A stretch of DNA of 64,000 nt, taken from positions 496,001 through 560,000 of the forward strand of contig CAVWNS010000014.1 in NCBI GenBank assembly GCA_963756495.1, written 5' to 3'. The notes below the pieces were generated by a model that saw only the letters and a program-made list of their open reading frames with translations, was not told the DNA's origin and made no database searches. This document shows, piece after piece, positions 8,245 to 15,606 of the stretch; the first letter of the stretch is position 1; each line of letters begins with the position of its first letter. The position numbers and the translations under genes were made by a program. This DNA is from DATFDN01 sp963756495 (GTDB lineage Bacteria; Pseudomonadota; Alphaproteobacteria; Acetobacterales; Acetobacteraceae).

Positions 8245-9390
8245 ATGCCTGGAGAAACCGCGCGCACGTTGCAGAGCCATCGGTTGCCATACCCGCTGTC
8301 CGAAAGCGACCCTGCCAGCCTGGGCCTTGCGCCCCGTCCGCTGGAGGCGCTGGACCGGCTGATCCGCAGCCATATCGAGGAAGGCCGCTACCCCGGCGCG
8401 CAGATCGCGATCGCCCGCAACGGCAAGCTCGGCCTGTTCCGCACCTACGGCGATGCGCGCACCGAAGGCAGCCGGATGCCCGCCACCAACGAGACGCTGT
8501 TCCTGCTGTTCTCGCAGACCAAGGTGCTGACCAGCGCCGCCGTCTGGACCTTGGTCGAGGAGGGGCGGGTTTCCTTCATGGATCGTGTCGCCGACCACCT
8601 GCCGGAGTTCGCCGCGCGCGGCAAGGAGGTGATCACGCTCCAGCAGGTGATGACGCACCAGGGCGGCTTCCCGAGCGGGGACGTGAGCCGCGCGAGCTGG
8701 GCCGACCATGCGCGGATGCGCGCCGAGGTGTGCGACTTCTCGCTCGACTGGACGCCGGGTACACGCCTTCAGTACCACGGTCGCGCCGCGCATCTGGTGC
8801 AGGCGATGGTGATCGAGGCGGTCACCGGCCAGGACTATCGCGACGTGATCCGCGAGCGGGTGGTCGCACCGCTCGGGCTGGAAAGCGACATCATGGTGGG
8901 CGTGCCCGCTGCGTCGCAGGGGCGCTGCGCCGACACCTACGCGGCCGAGCCGCGCGACAACTCCGCCGAGTTCCGGGCGGCGGGCCTGCCGAGCGGCGGC
9001 GGGTTCGCGACCGCGCGCGGCATGGCGGCGTTCTACCAGATGCTGCTGAACAAGGGCCGGCTCGGGCCCGCGCGCGTGCTCTCGCCGCGCCTGATCGCGT
9101 ATGTCGTGCGCAACCACACGGGGGAGTCGCCGGACGTGCAGATGGACGGCATTCCGATGCACCGGGGCCTTGGCCCGCATGTGCGCGGGTCCAGCGACCG
9201 CATCCGCGGGCTCGGCACGATCGGCGCGCCGGACACGTTCGGGCACGGCGGCGTCGGGTCGTCGTATTCCTGGGCCGATCCGGCCAGCGGCGTGTCGTTC
9301 AGCTACCTGACGAACTACGTCCAACCGGACCCGTGGCACTCGGCGCGGCTGGATCGAGTGAGCAATCTCGTGCACGCCGCGATCGATTGA
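8245..9390 (+). CDS. beta-lactamase-fold serine hydrolase (class C / EstB-like)
   Basis: A protein of 381 residues from the ATG at 8245; the open frame runs further upstream but lacks family similarity there. The serine-hydrolase motif SxxK appears as SQTK at residues 90-93 (FLLFSQTKVLTSA), followed by the usual EEGRVSFMDRVADHLPEF segment. The second catalytic motif, normally YxN, is Y-H-G (LQYHGRAAH). The third region reads FGHGGVGSSYSW. No signal peptide is seen, so a cytoplasmic esterase or amidase role is more likely than periplasmic beta-lactam resistance. The substrate is unknown. The gene is upstream of degraded M20 and GST fragments. Confidence 0.85.
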   Translation: MPGETARTLQSHRLPYPLSESDPASLGLAPRPLEALDRLIRSHIEEGRYPGAQIAIARNGKLGLFRTYGDARTEGSRMPATNETLFLLFSQTKVLTSAAVWTLVEEGRVSFMDRVADHLPEFAARGKEVITLQQVMTHQGGFPSGDVSRASWADHARMRAEVCDFSLDWTPGTRLQYHGRAAHLVQAMVIEAVTGQDYRDVIRERVVAPLGLESDIMVGVPAASQGRCADTYAAEPRDNSAEFRAAGLPSGGGFATARGMAAFYQMLLNKGRLGPARVLSPRLIAYVVRNHTGESPDVQMDGIPMHRGLGPHVRGSSDRIRGLGTIGAPDTFGHGGVGSSYSWADPASGVSFSYLTNYVQPDPWHSARLDRVSNLVHAAID

Positions 9391-9515
9391 CGGGGGATCT
9401 GATCACGCTCGACCCCGGCGCGCGGCGGGCCATCCTCGACGCGGCGGAGGGACTGCGCGACGCGGCGGTGACGTTGCTGGACCGGCTGGTGCGCCACCGC
9501 AGCCTGTTGGGGCAT
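9387..9515 (+). pseudogene. N-terminal remnant of an M20-type peptidase
   Basis: About 43 residues in the frame starting at TTG 9387 include ILDAAEGLRDAAVTLLDRL and VRHRSLLGHE, the kind of N-terminal helix and loop seen in M20 (ArgE/DapE/ACY1-like) deacylases. No metal-binding domain follows: the frame passes into unrelated text and the next recognisable residues belong to a GST. It looks like a truncated leftover joined to GST sequence by deletion. The family call rests on a short match and is tentative. Confidence 0.35.
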
Positions 9516-9968
9516 GAATTCGAGCTACATCCTGGAGTGGCTGGAGCGGAAATACCCGGTTCCCGCCCTGATGCCGCGCGATGACGACGGTTGGCTCGCC
9601 ACCCCCGCCAGTGCCTGGTCCTGGCCGACGGGGTCTGCGACGCCTTCCTGTTGGTATTCTTCGAGCGTAGCCGCCCCCAGGCGCATCAGAGCGCACCTTG
9701 GATTGCGCGGCAGATGCGCAAAATCGACGGCGGCCTCGCCGAGATGGCGCGCATCGTGGGCAGTCGCGCGCACGCCGTCGCCGACCGCTTCACGCTCGCC
9801 GATGTCGGGTTCGGCTGCGTGCTCGGCTACTTTGACGTCCGCTTCCCCGAGCTGGACTGGCGCGACCGGCACCCCAATCTGGCGCGCTACATGGAGGCCT
9901 TGTCGAACCGGCCCTCGTTCCAGAGCACCGTCCCGTATCCACAGACCATCAGCGACGCGGTGGTCTGA
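9512..9968 (+). pseudogene. glutathione S-transferase remnant (N-terminal fold missing, frameshifted)
   Basis: One frame gives SSYILEWLERKYPVPALMPR, the end of a GST N-terminal thioredoxin fold. After a frameshift near 9597 the text continues as CLVLADGVCDAFLLVFFE and runs through the C-terminal helical domain (RFTLADVGFGCVLGYFD, then RYMEALSNRPSFQSTV) to the stop at 9968. The first 60 or so residues of a normal GST, which hold the glutathione-binding site, are absent; M20-like text stands in their place. The gene therefore cannot make a working GST. The frameshift alone might be a sequencing error, but the missing domain cannot be. Confidence 0.7.
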
Positions 9969-10020
9969 TCTCCGTTCATCGCTCCAACCCGCCGCACCGG
10001 CATGGTGCGATCCTCGCCGA

Positions 10021-10881
10021 TCAGGGCTGTCGGGCGAACGCCGCAATCGCCTCGGCCATCGCCCTGGGCTGCTCGGGCGCGAGCGCGTGGCCGGCATGGG
10101 GGATGAGCACGATCGAGACGCGGGAGCCGAGCGCGTCCTTCAGCACCGAGGACAGACGGACCGGCGCCACCGTGTCATCGGCGGCTTGCAACAGCAGGAC
10201 GGGGGCGTGCCCGGCCGCGAACCACAAATCCACGCTGGTCGCCTTCTCGGCGGCCTCCTCGGCGCGCATCGCCTCGGGGTGCCAGCCGCCCAGCCATGCT
10301 CGGGCGTCGTTGCCGGGCGCGAAGAACGCGGTGCGGAGCGCGCGCAGCCGCTCGGCCTCCGGCAGGGCCAGATCGCCGCTCTCGTCCATTGCCTTGCGGA
10401 TGTCAGGCGCGATCACGGCGCCTCGCGCGCCGGGCGGCAACTTGCCGGGAGAAGCGGCCGCCAGCACGAGGCCCCGGACCAGATCGGGCCGGTCCGTCGC
10501 CAGCATGCGAGCCACGAAGTTGCCGACGGCATGGCCGACGATGACGGCGCGACCGCGCCCCTGCTGCACGATGACCGCCGCCACGTCGGCCGCGTAGTCG
10601 TGCAGGGTCAGGTCCGTCATCGGCCCGGTGCTGCCGCCGATCCCGCGCGGCTGTGGACGCAGCACCCGGAACCCGTCGGCGGCCAGCAAGTCGGCCACCT
10701 CGTCGTAGTCGGTGGCACCGCGTCCGAGTGAGGGCAGGATCACGATCACCGGGCCGCTGCCCTGGGCCAACACCTCGATGCGGGCGGGCCCATTGGTCGC
10801 CCGCAGATGCTCCAATTCCGGGCCGGCACCGGCCAGCATCAGCAAGACAGCCAGCGCCGCCAGCCGCGCGCTCCTGATCAT
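10021..10881 (-). CDS. exported alpha/beta-hydrolase-fold protein lacking the nucleophile Ser
   Basis: A 286-residue protein with an N-terminal signal or membrane anchor (MIRSARLAALAVLLMLAGAG). The alpha/beta hydrolase layout is clear: VIVILPSLGRGATDYDEVAD, QPRGIGGSTG, the nucleophile elbow, then LLLQAADDTVAPV with the acid residue and IPHAGHALAPEQP with the catalytic His near the end. The elbow, however, reads VGHAVGN, so position 118, normally Ser in GHSxG, is Ala. The codon there is GCC on the coding strand. This suggests a non-hydrolytic member or a different chemistry. It is on the opposite strand to the neighbouring genes. Confidence 0.82.
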   Translation of the reverse strand: MIRSARLAALAVLLMLAGAGPELEHLRATNGPARIEVLAQGSGPVIVILPSLGRGATDYDEVADLLAADGFRVLRPQPRGIGGSTGPMTDLTLHDYAADVAAVIVQQGRGRAVIVGHAVGNFVARMLATDRPDLVRGLVLAAASPGKLPPGARGAVIAPDIRKAMDESGDLALPEAERLRALRTAFFAPGNDARAWLGGWHPEAMRAEEAAEKATSVDLWFAAGHAPVLLLQAADDTVAPVRLSSVLKDALGSRVSIVLIPHAGHALAPEQPRAMAEAIAAFARQP

Positions 10882-10960
10882 GCGTTTCCTCCGTCTTCGC
10901 GCCTAGTTGCACGACCAGCCGATCGATGCCTAGCCTCGGGTCGGAAATGGGAGGAATGCC

Positions 10961-11776
10961 ATGATGGACGCACCCCTGATCGACGAGGCTCCCGCGCTGG
11001 ACGCAGCGGCTTGCGCGGATCTGGGCGAGCAACTCGTCGCCCTGCTGAAGTTGCGGACGCTCCCCATCGGGATGAAGCTGTTCGAGGACGTAGAGGAGAT
11101 GGCCCGGCTGCCGGGCCTGCGGCGGCCGCCCAAGGGACGCACCTTCTCGACTTGCCAGCTGGTGACGCAAGCGCGCATCGCCGGGTTCACGCTGGGCATC
11201 ACCACGGAGAACGTGCCGGCGTTCTCAAGCTGTAGCAGCATCATCGGGCTGGACGCACCGGGCGAGATCTTCACCTCCGGCCGCAAGATGGAGGGGGTCT
11301 GGTTCGAAAACCGCGAGGCCGCGGCGGCGCATCAGGCGCAGATGCCGCGCGTGTCGCCGGGCCGATACCATGGGATGGTGGCCTCGCCGCTGCGCAGCGC
11401 GCGCCTTGATCCGCCGGATATCTGCCTGTTCTACGCCAATCCCGCGCAGATGATCCTGTTCATCAACGGACTCCAGTGGAAGAACTACCGCCGCTACGAT
11501 TTCAGCGTCACCGGCGAGAGCGCCTGCGCGAACTCGTGGGGTCATGCGTTGAAGACCCGCACCGTCAGCCTGTCCATTCCCTGCTTCGCCGAGCGCCGCT
11601 ACGGCGGGGTGGCCGACGACGAGATGCTGATGGCCTGTCCGCCCGAAGACCTCCGACGGGGCGTGACGGGTCTGCACGGGTTGAGCAAGGCGGGACTGCG
11701 CTACCCGATCATGCCGTTCGGCCCGCAGGCGGAACCGGCCGAGGGCATGGCCAAGAGCTACGCCGGGAAAAGCTGA
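10961..11776 (+). CDS. DUF169 family protein
   Basis: A 271-residue protein. Start at the first of two adjacent ATG codons (10961), with GGGAGGAATGCC just upstream. Text such as LLKLRTLPIGMKLFEDVEEM, the Cys-containing TFSTCQLVTQARIAGFTLGI, SSCSSIIGLDAPGE and later ANPAQMILFINGLQW matches DUF169 proteins. These are uncharacterised; several carry conserved cysteines, as here (TCQ, SSCSS, SACANSW, PCF), consistent with metal or cofactor binding, which is inference. It stands alone, divergent from the hydrolase at 10021. Confidence 0.82.
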   Translation: MMDAPLIDEAPALDAAACADLGEQLVALLKLRTLPIGMKLFEDVEEMARLPGLRRPPKGRTFSTCQLVTQARIAGFTLGITTENVPAFSSCSSIIGLDAPGEIFTSGRKMEGVWFENREAAAAHQAQMPRVSPGRYHGMVASPLRSARLDPPDICLFYANPAQMILFINGLQWKNYRRYDFSVTGESACANSWGHALKTRTVSLSIPCFAERRYGGVADDEMLMACPPEDLRRGVTGLHGLSKAGLRYPIMPFGPQAEPAEGMAKSYAGKS

Positions 11777-11813
11777 GCCGCTTGGTTCGGATAGCAACGG
11801 CAGGCGGGGAGCA

Positions 11814-12221
11814 TCAGCCGTTTTGCTCCTCCAGGGCCGCGATCTCGGCGTCACTGAAGCCGAAATGGTGCGCGACCTCGTGGATCACGACGGTGCGGAC
11901 CAACCCGTACAGGTCCTGATCGGTCTCGATCCATTCAAGCAGGATCGGCTGACGATACAGCACGATCAGATCGGGCGGGCGGGCGATGTCATCGACGCTG
12001 CGTGCGGGCAGCGGTGTTCCGCGATAGAGGCCGGTCAGGTCCCAGGCGGAGTCGATGCCGAGTTCACTGAGAGTGACCTCGTCGGCCTCGTCTTCCACCG
12101 CGATGCCGACCCCTTCGATGTGGCGCGCGAGCCGGGGCGGGATTTCGGCCAGTGCGCGCTCGGCCAGGACCGCGATATCATCGAGGCTTGGTGGCGGGCC
12201 GGCGTGCGGGTGCTGGGTCAT
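11814..12221 (-). CDS. zincin-like metallopeptidase family protein
   Basis: A 135-residue protein from the ATG at 12221 (MTQHPHAGPP); the longer frame up to 12407 is antisense to the next gene. The C-terminus carries the zinc motif HEVAHHFGFSDAEI (HExxHxxG with a downstream acid), typical of the small zincin-like family PF06262. Upstream are the family hallmarks DLTGLYRGTPL and PDLIVLYRQPIL. Members are short soluble proteins without a known substrate. The gene ends 37 bp from the convergent DUF169 gene and is divergent from the pterin dehydratase gene. Confidence 0.85.
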   Translation of the reverse strand: MTQHPHAGPPPSLDDIAVLAERALAEIPPRLARHIEGVGIAVEDEADEVTLSELGIDSAWDLTGLYRGTPLPARSVDDIARPPDLIVLYRQPILLEWIETDQDLYGLVRTVVIHEVAHHFGFSDAEIAALEEQNG

Positions 12222-12276
12222 GAGCCCGTCTGCCGCCGTCGGGGCAAGCGGGTCAAGCCGTGCGGAGGGACGAGGG

Positions 12277-12564
12277 ATGGAAATATTGACGGAGGCGGAG
12301 CGGGCAAGCCTGCCGACGACGCTGCCGGCCTGGACGATGGTCGAGGAGGGCGCGGCCATTCGGCGCGGTTTCCGCTTCCGCGACTTCAGCGAGGCGTGGG
12401 GCTTCATGGCTCGGGTGGCGCTGCTGGCCGAGCGCCACGACCATCACCCCGACTGGTCGAACGTGTGGAACCGCGTGGACATCCGGCTCAGCACCCATGA
12501 CGCCGGCGGGCTCACCGGGCGAGACGTACGGCTAGCCCAGGCGATCGACGCGCTGCTGGCGTGA
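12277..12564 (+). CDS. phhB: pterin-4-alpha-carbinolamine dehydratase
   Basis: A 95-residue protein starting at the ATG at 12277 after GGAGGGACGAGGG. It has the family signature AERHDHHPDWSNVWNRVDI followed by LSTHDAGGLTGRDVRLAQAI, including the paired active-site histidines. The enzyme dehydrates 4a-hydroxytetrahydropterin, recycling the pterin cofactor of aromatic amino acid hydroxylases. No hydroxylase gene is visible in the window, so the partner is elsewhere or the protein has another role. Its TGA overlaps the GTG start of the MmcB gene. Confidence 0.9.
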   Translation: MEILTEAERASLPTTLPAWTMVEEGAAIRRGFRFRDFSEAWGFMARVALLAERHDHHPDWSNVWNRVDIRLSTHDAGGLTGRDVRLAQAIDALLA

Positions 12565-13031
12565 GCGGGCCCGGGTTCGCCGACCGCGCGGCGCTGATCC
12601 GCCGGGCCAGCGCACGGCTGTGCGCCCGCTTAGGCTGGGCGGCGCTGCATGAGGTTCCGCTGCCGAACGGGCGCCGCGCCGACATCCTTGCGCTGCGCCC
12701 GGACGGCGGGTTCGCCTGCATCGAGGTCAAGTCGGGCGCTCGCGACTTTCTGGCAGACGGGAAATGGCCGGAGTACCAGGATTTCTGCGACGCCCTGTTC
12801 TTCGCCGTGGATGCGGATTTCCCGTGCGAATTGCTGCCCGAGGCGGCGGGGCTGATCGTGGCAGACGGGCTGGAGGCGGACCTGCTGCGCCCGGCTCCGG
12901 ACAACCGCCTGGCCGCCACCCGCCGGCGCGCCCTGTTGCACCGTTTCGCGCTCCTGGCGGCCGGCCGGCTCGCCGCCGCGGAGGATCCGGCCGGGATGGC
13001 CGGGCTGCGCGCGGCGCTGCGTCTAGACTAA
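12561..13031 (+). CDS. mmcB: MmcB-family putative DNA repair endonuclease
   Basis: A 156-residue protein beginning at a GTG that overlaps the phhB stop (GTGA). It has a PD-(D/E)xK nuclease-like core: RRADILALRPDGGFACIEVK followed by SGARDFLADGKWPEYQDFC, with the acidic residue and the EVK pair in the expected spacing. MmcB is a mitomycin C-inducible SOS gene product described in Caulobacter and is common in Alphaproteobacteria; the exact cleavage activity is not established. The stop codon TAA at 13029-13031 shares a base with the left end of a short inverted-repeat element, so the tail may have been changed by insertion. Confidence 0.85.
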   Translation: MSGPGFADRAALIRRASARLCARLGWAALHEVPLPNGRRADILALRPDGGFACIEVKSGARDFLADGKWPEYQDFCDALFFAVDADFPCELLPEAAGLIVADGLEADLLRPAPDNRLAATRRRALLHRFALLAAGRLAAAEDPAGMAGLRAALRLD

Positions 13032-13141
13032 TACCAAGTCTCTCTGATCAGAACCCACAGAGCCGGTGTCCTCGACGAAAAAGGCGGGCTGTCGGGAGAG
13101 TGGCAAGCTTCCCATAGGTTCTGATCAGAGAGACATGGTAT
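13031..13141. repeat. MITE-like element with 25-bp terminal inverted repeats
   Basis: The 111-bp segment begins with ATACCAAGTCTCTCTGATCA at 13031 and ends with the reverse complement of nearly the same sequence at 13117-13141. Only one of 25 positions differs between the arms. It encodes nothing. It lies between the stops of the convergent mmcB and hldE genes and would fold into one long hairpin in RNA, so it could also act as a bidirectional terminator. No clear target duplication was found. Confidence 0.7.
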
Positions 13142-13150
13142 AAGGGCCGC

Positions 13151-14626
13151 TTACGACCGGATGCGCGCCAGGGTCGCCGTGGTGGACTGGCCGTCCACGA
13201 TATCGGCCAGCAGGAGCTTTCCGCCCCAGCCCTCTAGCAACTCGGCGCCGACAACCTCCTCGGCCCGATAATCGGCGCCCTTGACAAGCAGGTCCGGACG
13301 CAGTTCCCGGATCAGCGCCTCGGGCGTGTCCTCCTCGAAGACGCAGACGAGATCCACGCTGGCAAGGCTGGCGAGCACGGCAGCCCGTGCCGCCTCCGGC
13401 TGGACCGGCCGGGTGGAACCCTTCAGCCGGCGCACGCTGGCGTCGCTGTTCAAGCCCACGACCAGCCGATCGCAGGCCACGCGCGCCTGCTCCAGCAGGT
13501 GCACGTGACCAGGGTGCAGCAGGTCGAAGCACCCGTTCGTGAAGCCGATTCGCCAGCCCCGCAGCCGCCATCGCTGCACCTGCTCGCTCGCTTCCTCGCG
13601 CGTGACGACCTTGCGGAGCGCACCGCGTTGCGGGCTGAGCGCGGTCATCAGGTCGGTCGGGCGGGCGACAGCGGTTCCAACCTTGCCCACGACGATGCCG
13701 GCGGCGATGTTGGCCAGTCGCGCCGACACTTTGAGATCAAGCCCGGCCGCCAGACCGCACGCCAGCGCCGCAGCCACGGTGTCGCCAGCACCGGAGACGT
13801 CATAGACCTCCGGCGCCTCGGCCGGCAGATGCAGCACGGTTTCCGACGCGACCAGCGTCATGCCGTGCTCCGAGCGCGTCACCAGCACGGCCCCGAATCC
13901 ATAACGCTCGCGCAGGACGGTCGCGGCGGCGACGATATCGGTCTCGGTGTCAGTCGGCAGGCCGGTGGCTTCGGCCAGTTCGCTCCGGTTCGGCGTGATC
14001 ACATCCGCGCCGGCATAGGGTGCGTAGTCGGGCCCCTTGGGATCGACGATCACGCGGCGCCCCGCGTTGCGGGCGGCGGCGATGAGCTGGGCAGGGAGGG
14101 TGCCGGCCAGCAGGCCCTTGTTATAGTCGGACAGGACCGTCACGCTGGTCGCGGCCATGGCGTCGCGGGCAATCCGCAGGATGCGCTCGGCACAGCGCGG
14201 GTCCACCGGGCCGGTCTCCTCGCGGTCGGCGCGCAGAAGTTGCTGGCCGGCGGCGATGTAGCGGGTCTTGACGGTGGTCGTGCGTCCGCCCTCGACCAGA
14301 AGCCAGGGCTCCACGTTCGGCTGGCCGCCGATCAGCCCGGTCAGGTCCGAGCCCGCCTGGTCGTCGCCGACCACCGAGATGAAGGCGACGGCGGCGCCAA
14401 GGGCAGTCAGGTTGCGGACCACGTTGCCCGCGCCACCCGGGACCGCGATCTCCCGCTCCTCTCGCAGGATCGGCACTGGCGCCTCCGGGCTGACACGCGC
14501 CACCCCGCCATAGACGTAGCGGTCGAGCATGACGTCCCCGATCACCAGGGCACTAGCTCGCGCGAGGCGCCGGACGGCTTCGCCGAGATCGATCTGAGGG
14601 GCAAGGCCCGACTGGACGTGGGTCAT
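13151..14626 (-). CDS. hldE: bifunctional heptose 7-phosphate kinase / heptose 1-phosphate adenylyltransferase
   Basis: A 491-residue protein with both expected domains. Residues 1-330 are a ribokinase-fold kinase (VIGDVMLDRYVYGGVARVSP, then GGAGNVVRNLTALGA and the catalytic DVSGAGDTVAAAL). Residues about 355-491 are a nucleotidyltransferase with FTNGCFDLLHPGHVHLLEQA and LRPDLLVKGADYRAEEVVG. The enzyme makes ADP-D-glycero-beta-D-manno-heptose for the LPS inner core. A family 9 heptosyltransferase at 28132-29066 would use the product. The frame is intact with no frameshift. Confidence 0.95.
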   Translation of the reverse strand: MTHVQSGLAPQIDLGEAVRRLARASALVIGDVMLDRYVYGGVARVSPEAPVPILREEREIAVPGGAGNVVRNLTALGAAVAFISVVGDDQAGSDLTGLIGGQPNVEPWLLVEGGRTTTVKTRYIAAGQQLLRADREETGPVDPRCAERILRIARDAMAATSVTVLSDYNKGLLAGTLPAQLIAAARNAGRRVIVDPKGPDYAPYAGADVITPNRSELAEATGLPTDTETDIVAAATVLRERYGFGAVLVTRSEHGMTLVASETVLHLPAEAPEVYDVSGAGDTVAAALACGLAAGLDLKVSARLANIAAGIVVGKVGTAVARPTDLMTALSPQRGALRKVVTREEASEQVQRWRLRGWRIGFTNGCFDLLHPGHVHLLEQARVACDRLVVGLNSDASVRRLKGSTRPVQPEAARAAVLASLASVDLVCVFEEDTPEALIRELRPDLLVKGADYRAEEVVGAELLEGWGGKLLLADIVDGQSTTATLARIRS

Positions 14627-14677
14627 CCGACACGCCGTAGCAACAGCAGGGGGCCGCTTTCAAGCGAGGCGTGCGGC

Positions 14678-15394
14678 TCAGGCGCTGAGGAAGTCGATTC
14701 CGTCCGATTCCAGAACCACGCAGGTGAGCGCGCCACCCATCACCGCACCCGTATCGATGCCGATGCGGTTGGAACGGACGACGGGGGCGGGAGTGGGCGT
14801 GTGGCCATGCACCACCACCGCTCCGAACGGCTCGGTCGCGGACAGGAAGGGCTCGCGTATCCACAGCAGGTCGTCTTGCGCCTGCGCGGCGATCGGGATG
14901 CCCGGCCGCAACCCCGCGTGAACGAAGAGGTAGCCGCCGGCGGCGTGGGTGAGCGCCAGGCCGCGCAGCAGGTCGAGCCGCGGTTCGAGCGCCTCGGCCC
15001 ACGCTTCGGGATCGGCGGAACCGCCCAGCCCGAAGCTGCGCAACGTCGCCGCGCCGCCATTCATCAGCCAGTGGCGCCCCGCGCGCGGACTGCGCTCGGT
15101 GAGGGCGGCAATCATCATCGCCTCGTGATTGCCCATCAAGTTGACAACCGCATCAATGCCGGCCGGCGCCGGGCCGTCCGCGATCAGGTTCAGCACCCCG
15201 GCGCTGTCCGGCCCGCGGTCGACGTAATCGCCGAGATGCACCAGCGTGGTGGCCGCCACGGGCCGCGCCGCGATGTCCCGCTCCACGGCCCGGTGCAGCG
15301 CTCCCAGTCGGTCCAGGCAGCCATGCACGTCCCCGATAGCATAGACCCGCTCCCCAGCCGGCAGCGCGGCCGGGGCGGAGCGGACAATGGTCAT
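14678..15394 (-). CDS. metallophosphoesterase (serine/threonine phosphatase-like)
   Basis: A 238-residue protein from the ATG at 15394; the longer frame to 15439 lacks family similarity. All metallophosphatase motifs are present in order: YAIGDVHGCLDRL, HLGDYVDRGPDS, NLMGNHEAMM, FVHAGLRPGIP and VVHGHTPTPAP. These coordinate a two-metal centre. The similarity is closest to bacterial PPP-type phosphatases (PrpA-like). The substrate is unknown. It is upstream of hldE on the same strand, with about 50 bp between. Confidence 0.9.
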   Translation of the reverse strand: MTIVRSAPAALPAGERVYAIGDVHGCLDRLGALHRAVERDIAARPVAATTLVHLGDYVDRGPDSAGVLNLIADGPAPAGIDAVVNLMGNHEAMMIAALTERSPRAGRHWLMNGGAATLRSFGLGGSADPEAWAEALEPRLDLLRGLALTHAAGGYLFVHAGLRPGIPIAAQAQDDLLWIREPFLSATEPFGAVVVHGHTPTPAPVVRSNRIGIDTGAVMGGALTCVVLESDGIDFLSA

Positions 15395-15468
15395 GCGCAC
15401 TCCTGGGGCGGGGCCATGTGATCCCTTTGCCGTCGCCAACGGGCATGCTAGATACGCGCCGCCGCGAC

Positions 15469-15542
15469 TGGGGGATAGTTTAGCGGTAGAACTCCCGGCT
15501 CTGGACCGGGCAGCCTTGGTTCGAATCCAGGTCCCCCAGCCA
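15469..15542 (+). tRNA. tRNA-Gln (anticodon CTG), CCA encoded
   Basis: The 74-nt sequence folds as a cloverleaf. The acceptor stem TGGGGGA pairs with TCCCCCA, the anticodon loop CTCTGGA gives CTG, and the T-arm reads CTTGG-TTCGAAT-CCAGG. The discriminator is G and CCA is encoded at 15540-15542. It is the integration site of the downstream element: its last 17 bases recur at 25411-25427. Confidence 0.95.
15526..15542 (+). repeat. attL (3' end of tRNA-Gln, 17-bp core)
   Basis: TCCAGGTCCCCCAGCCA, the T-arm and acceptor end of the tRNA gene, is repeated exactly at 25411-25427. The integrase gene begins within 70 bp. This is the classical layout of a tyrosine-integrase element in a tRNA gene. Confidence 0.85.
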
Positions 15543-15606
15543 CCGCGACGCGCCCTCCTTACAGCTTCCTGGACTTTTCGGCTCCGGCACCTGCTGGAGG
15601 CCCAGC

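Noticed and set aside
13499..15421. 640-residue plus-strand ORF over hldE and the phosphatase gene
   Set aside because: Antisense to two confident genes; amino acid composition is typical of a GC-rich shadow.
15526..15542. Possibility that the repeat is a tRNA duplicate
   Set aside because: Only 17 bases recur at 25411, without the rest of the tRNA, so it is an att site and not a second gene.
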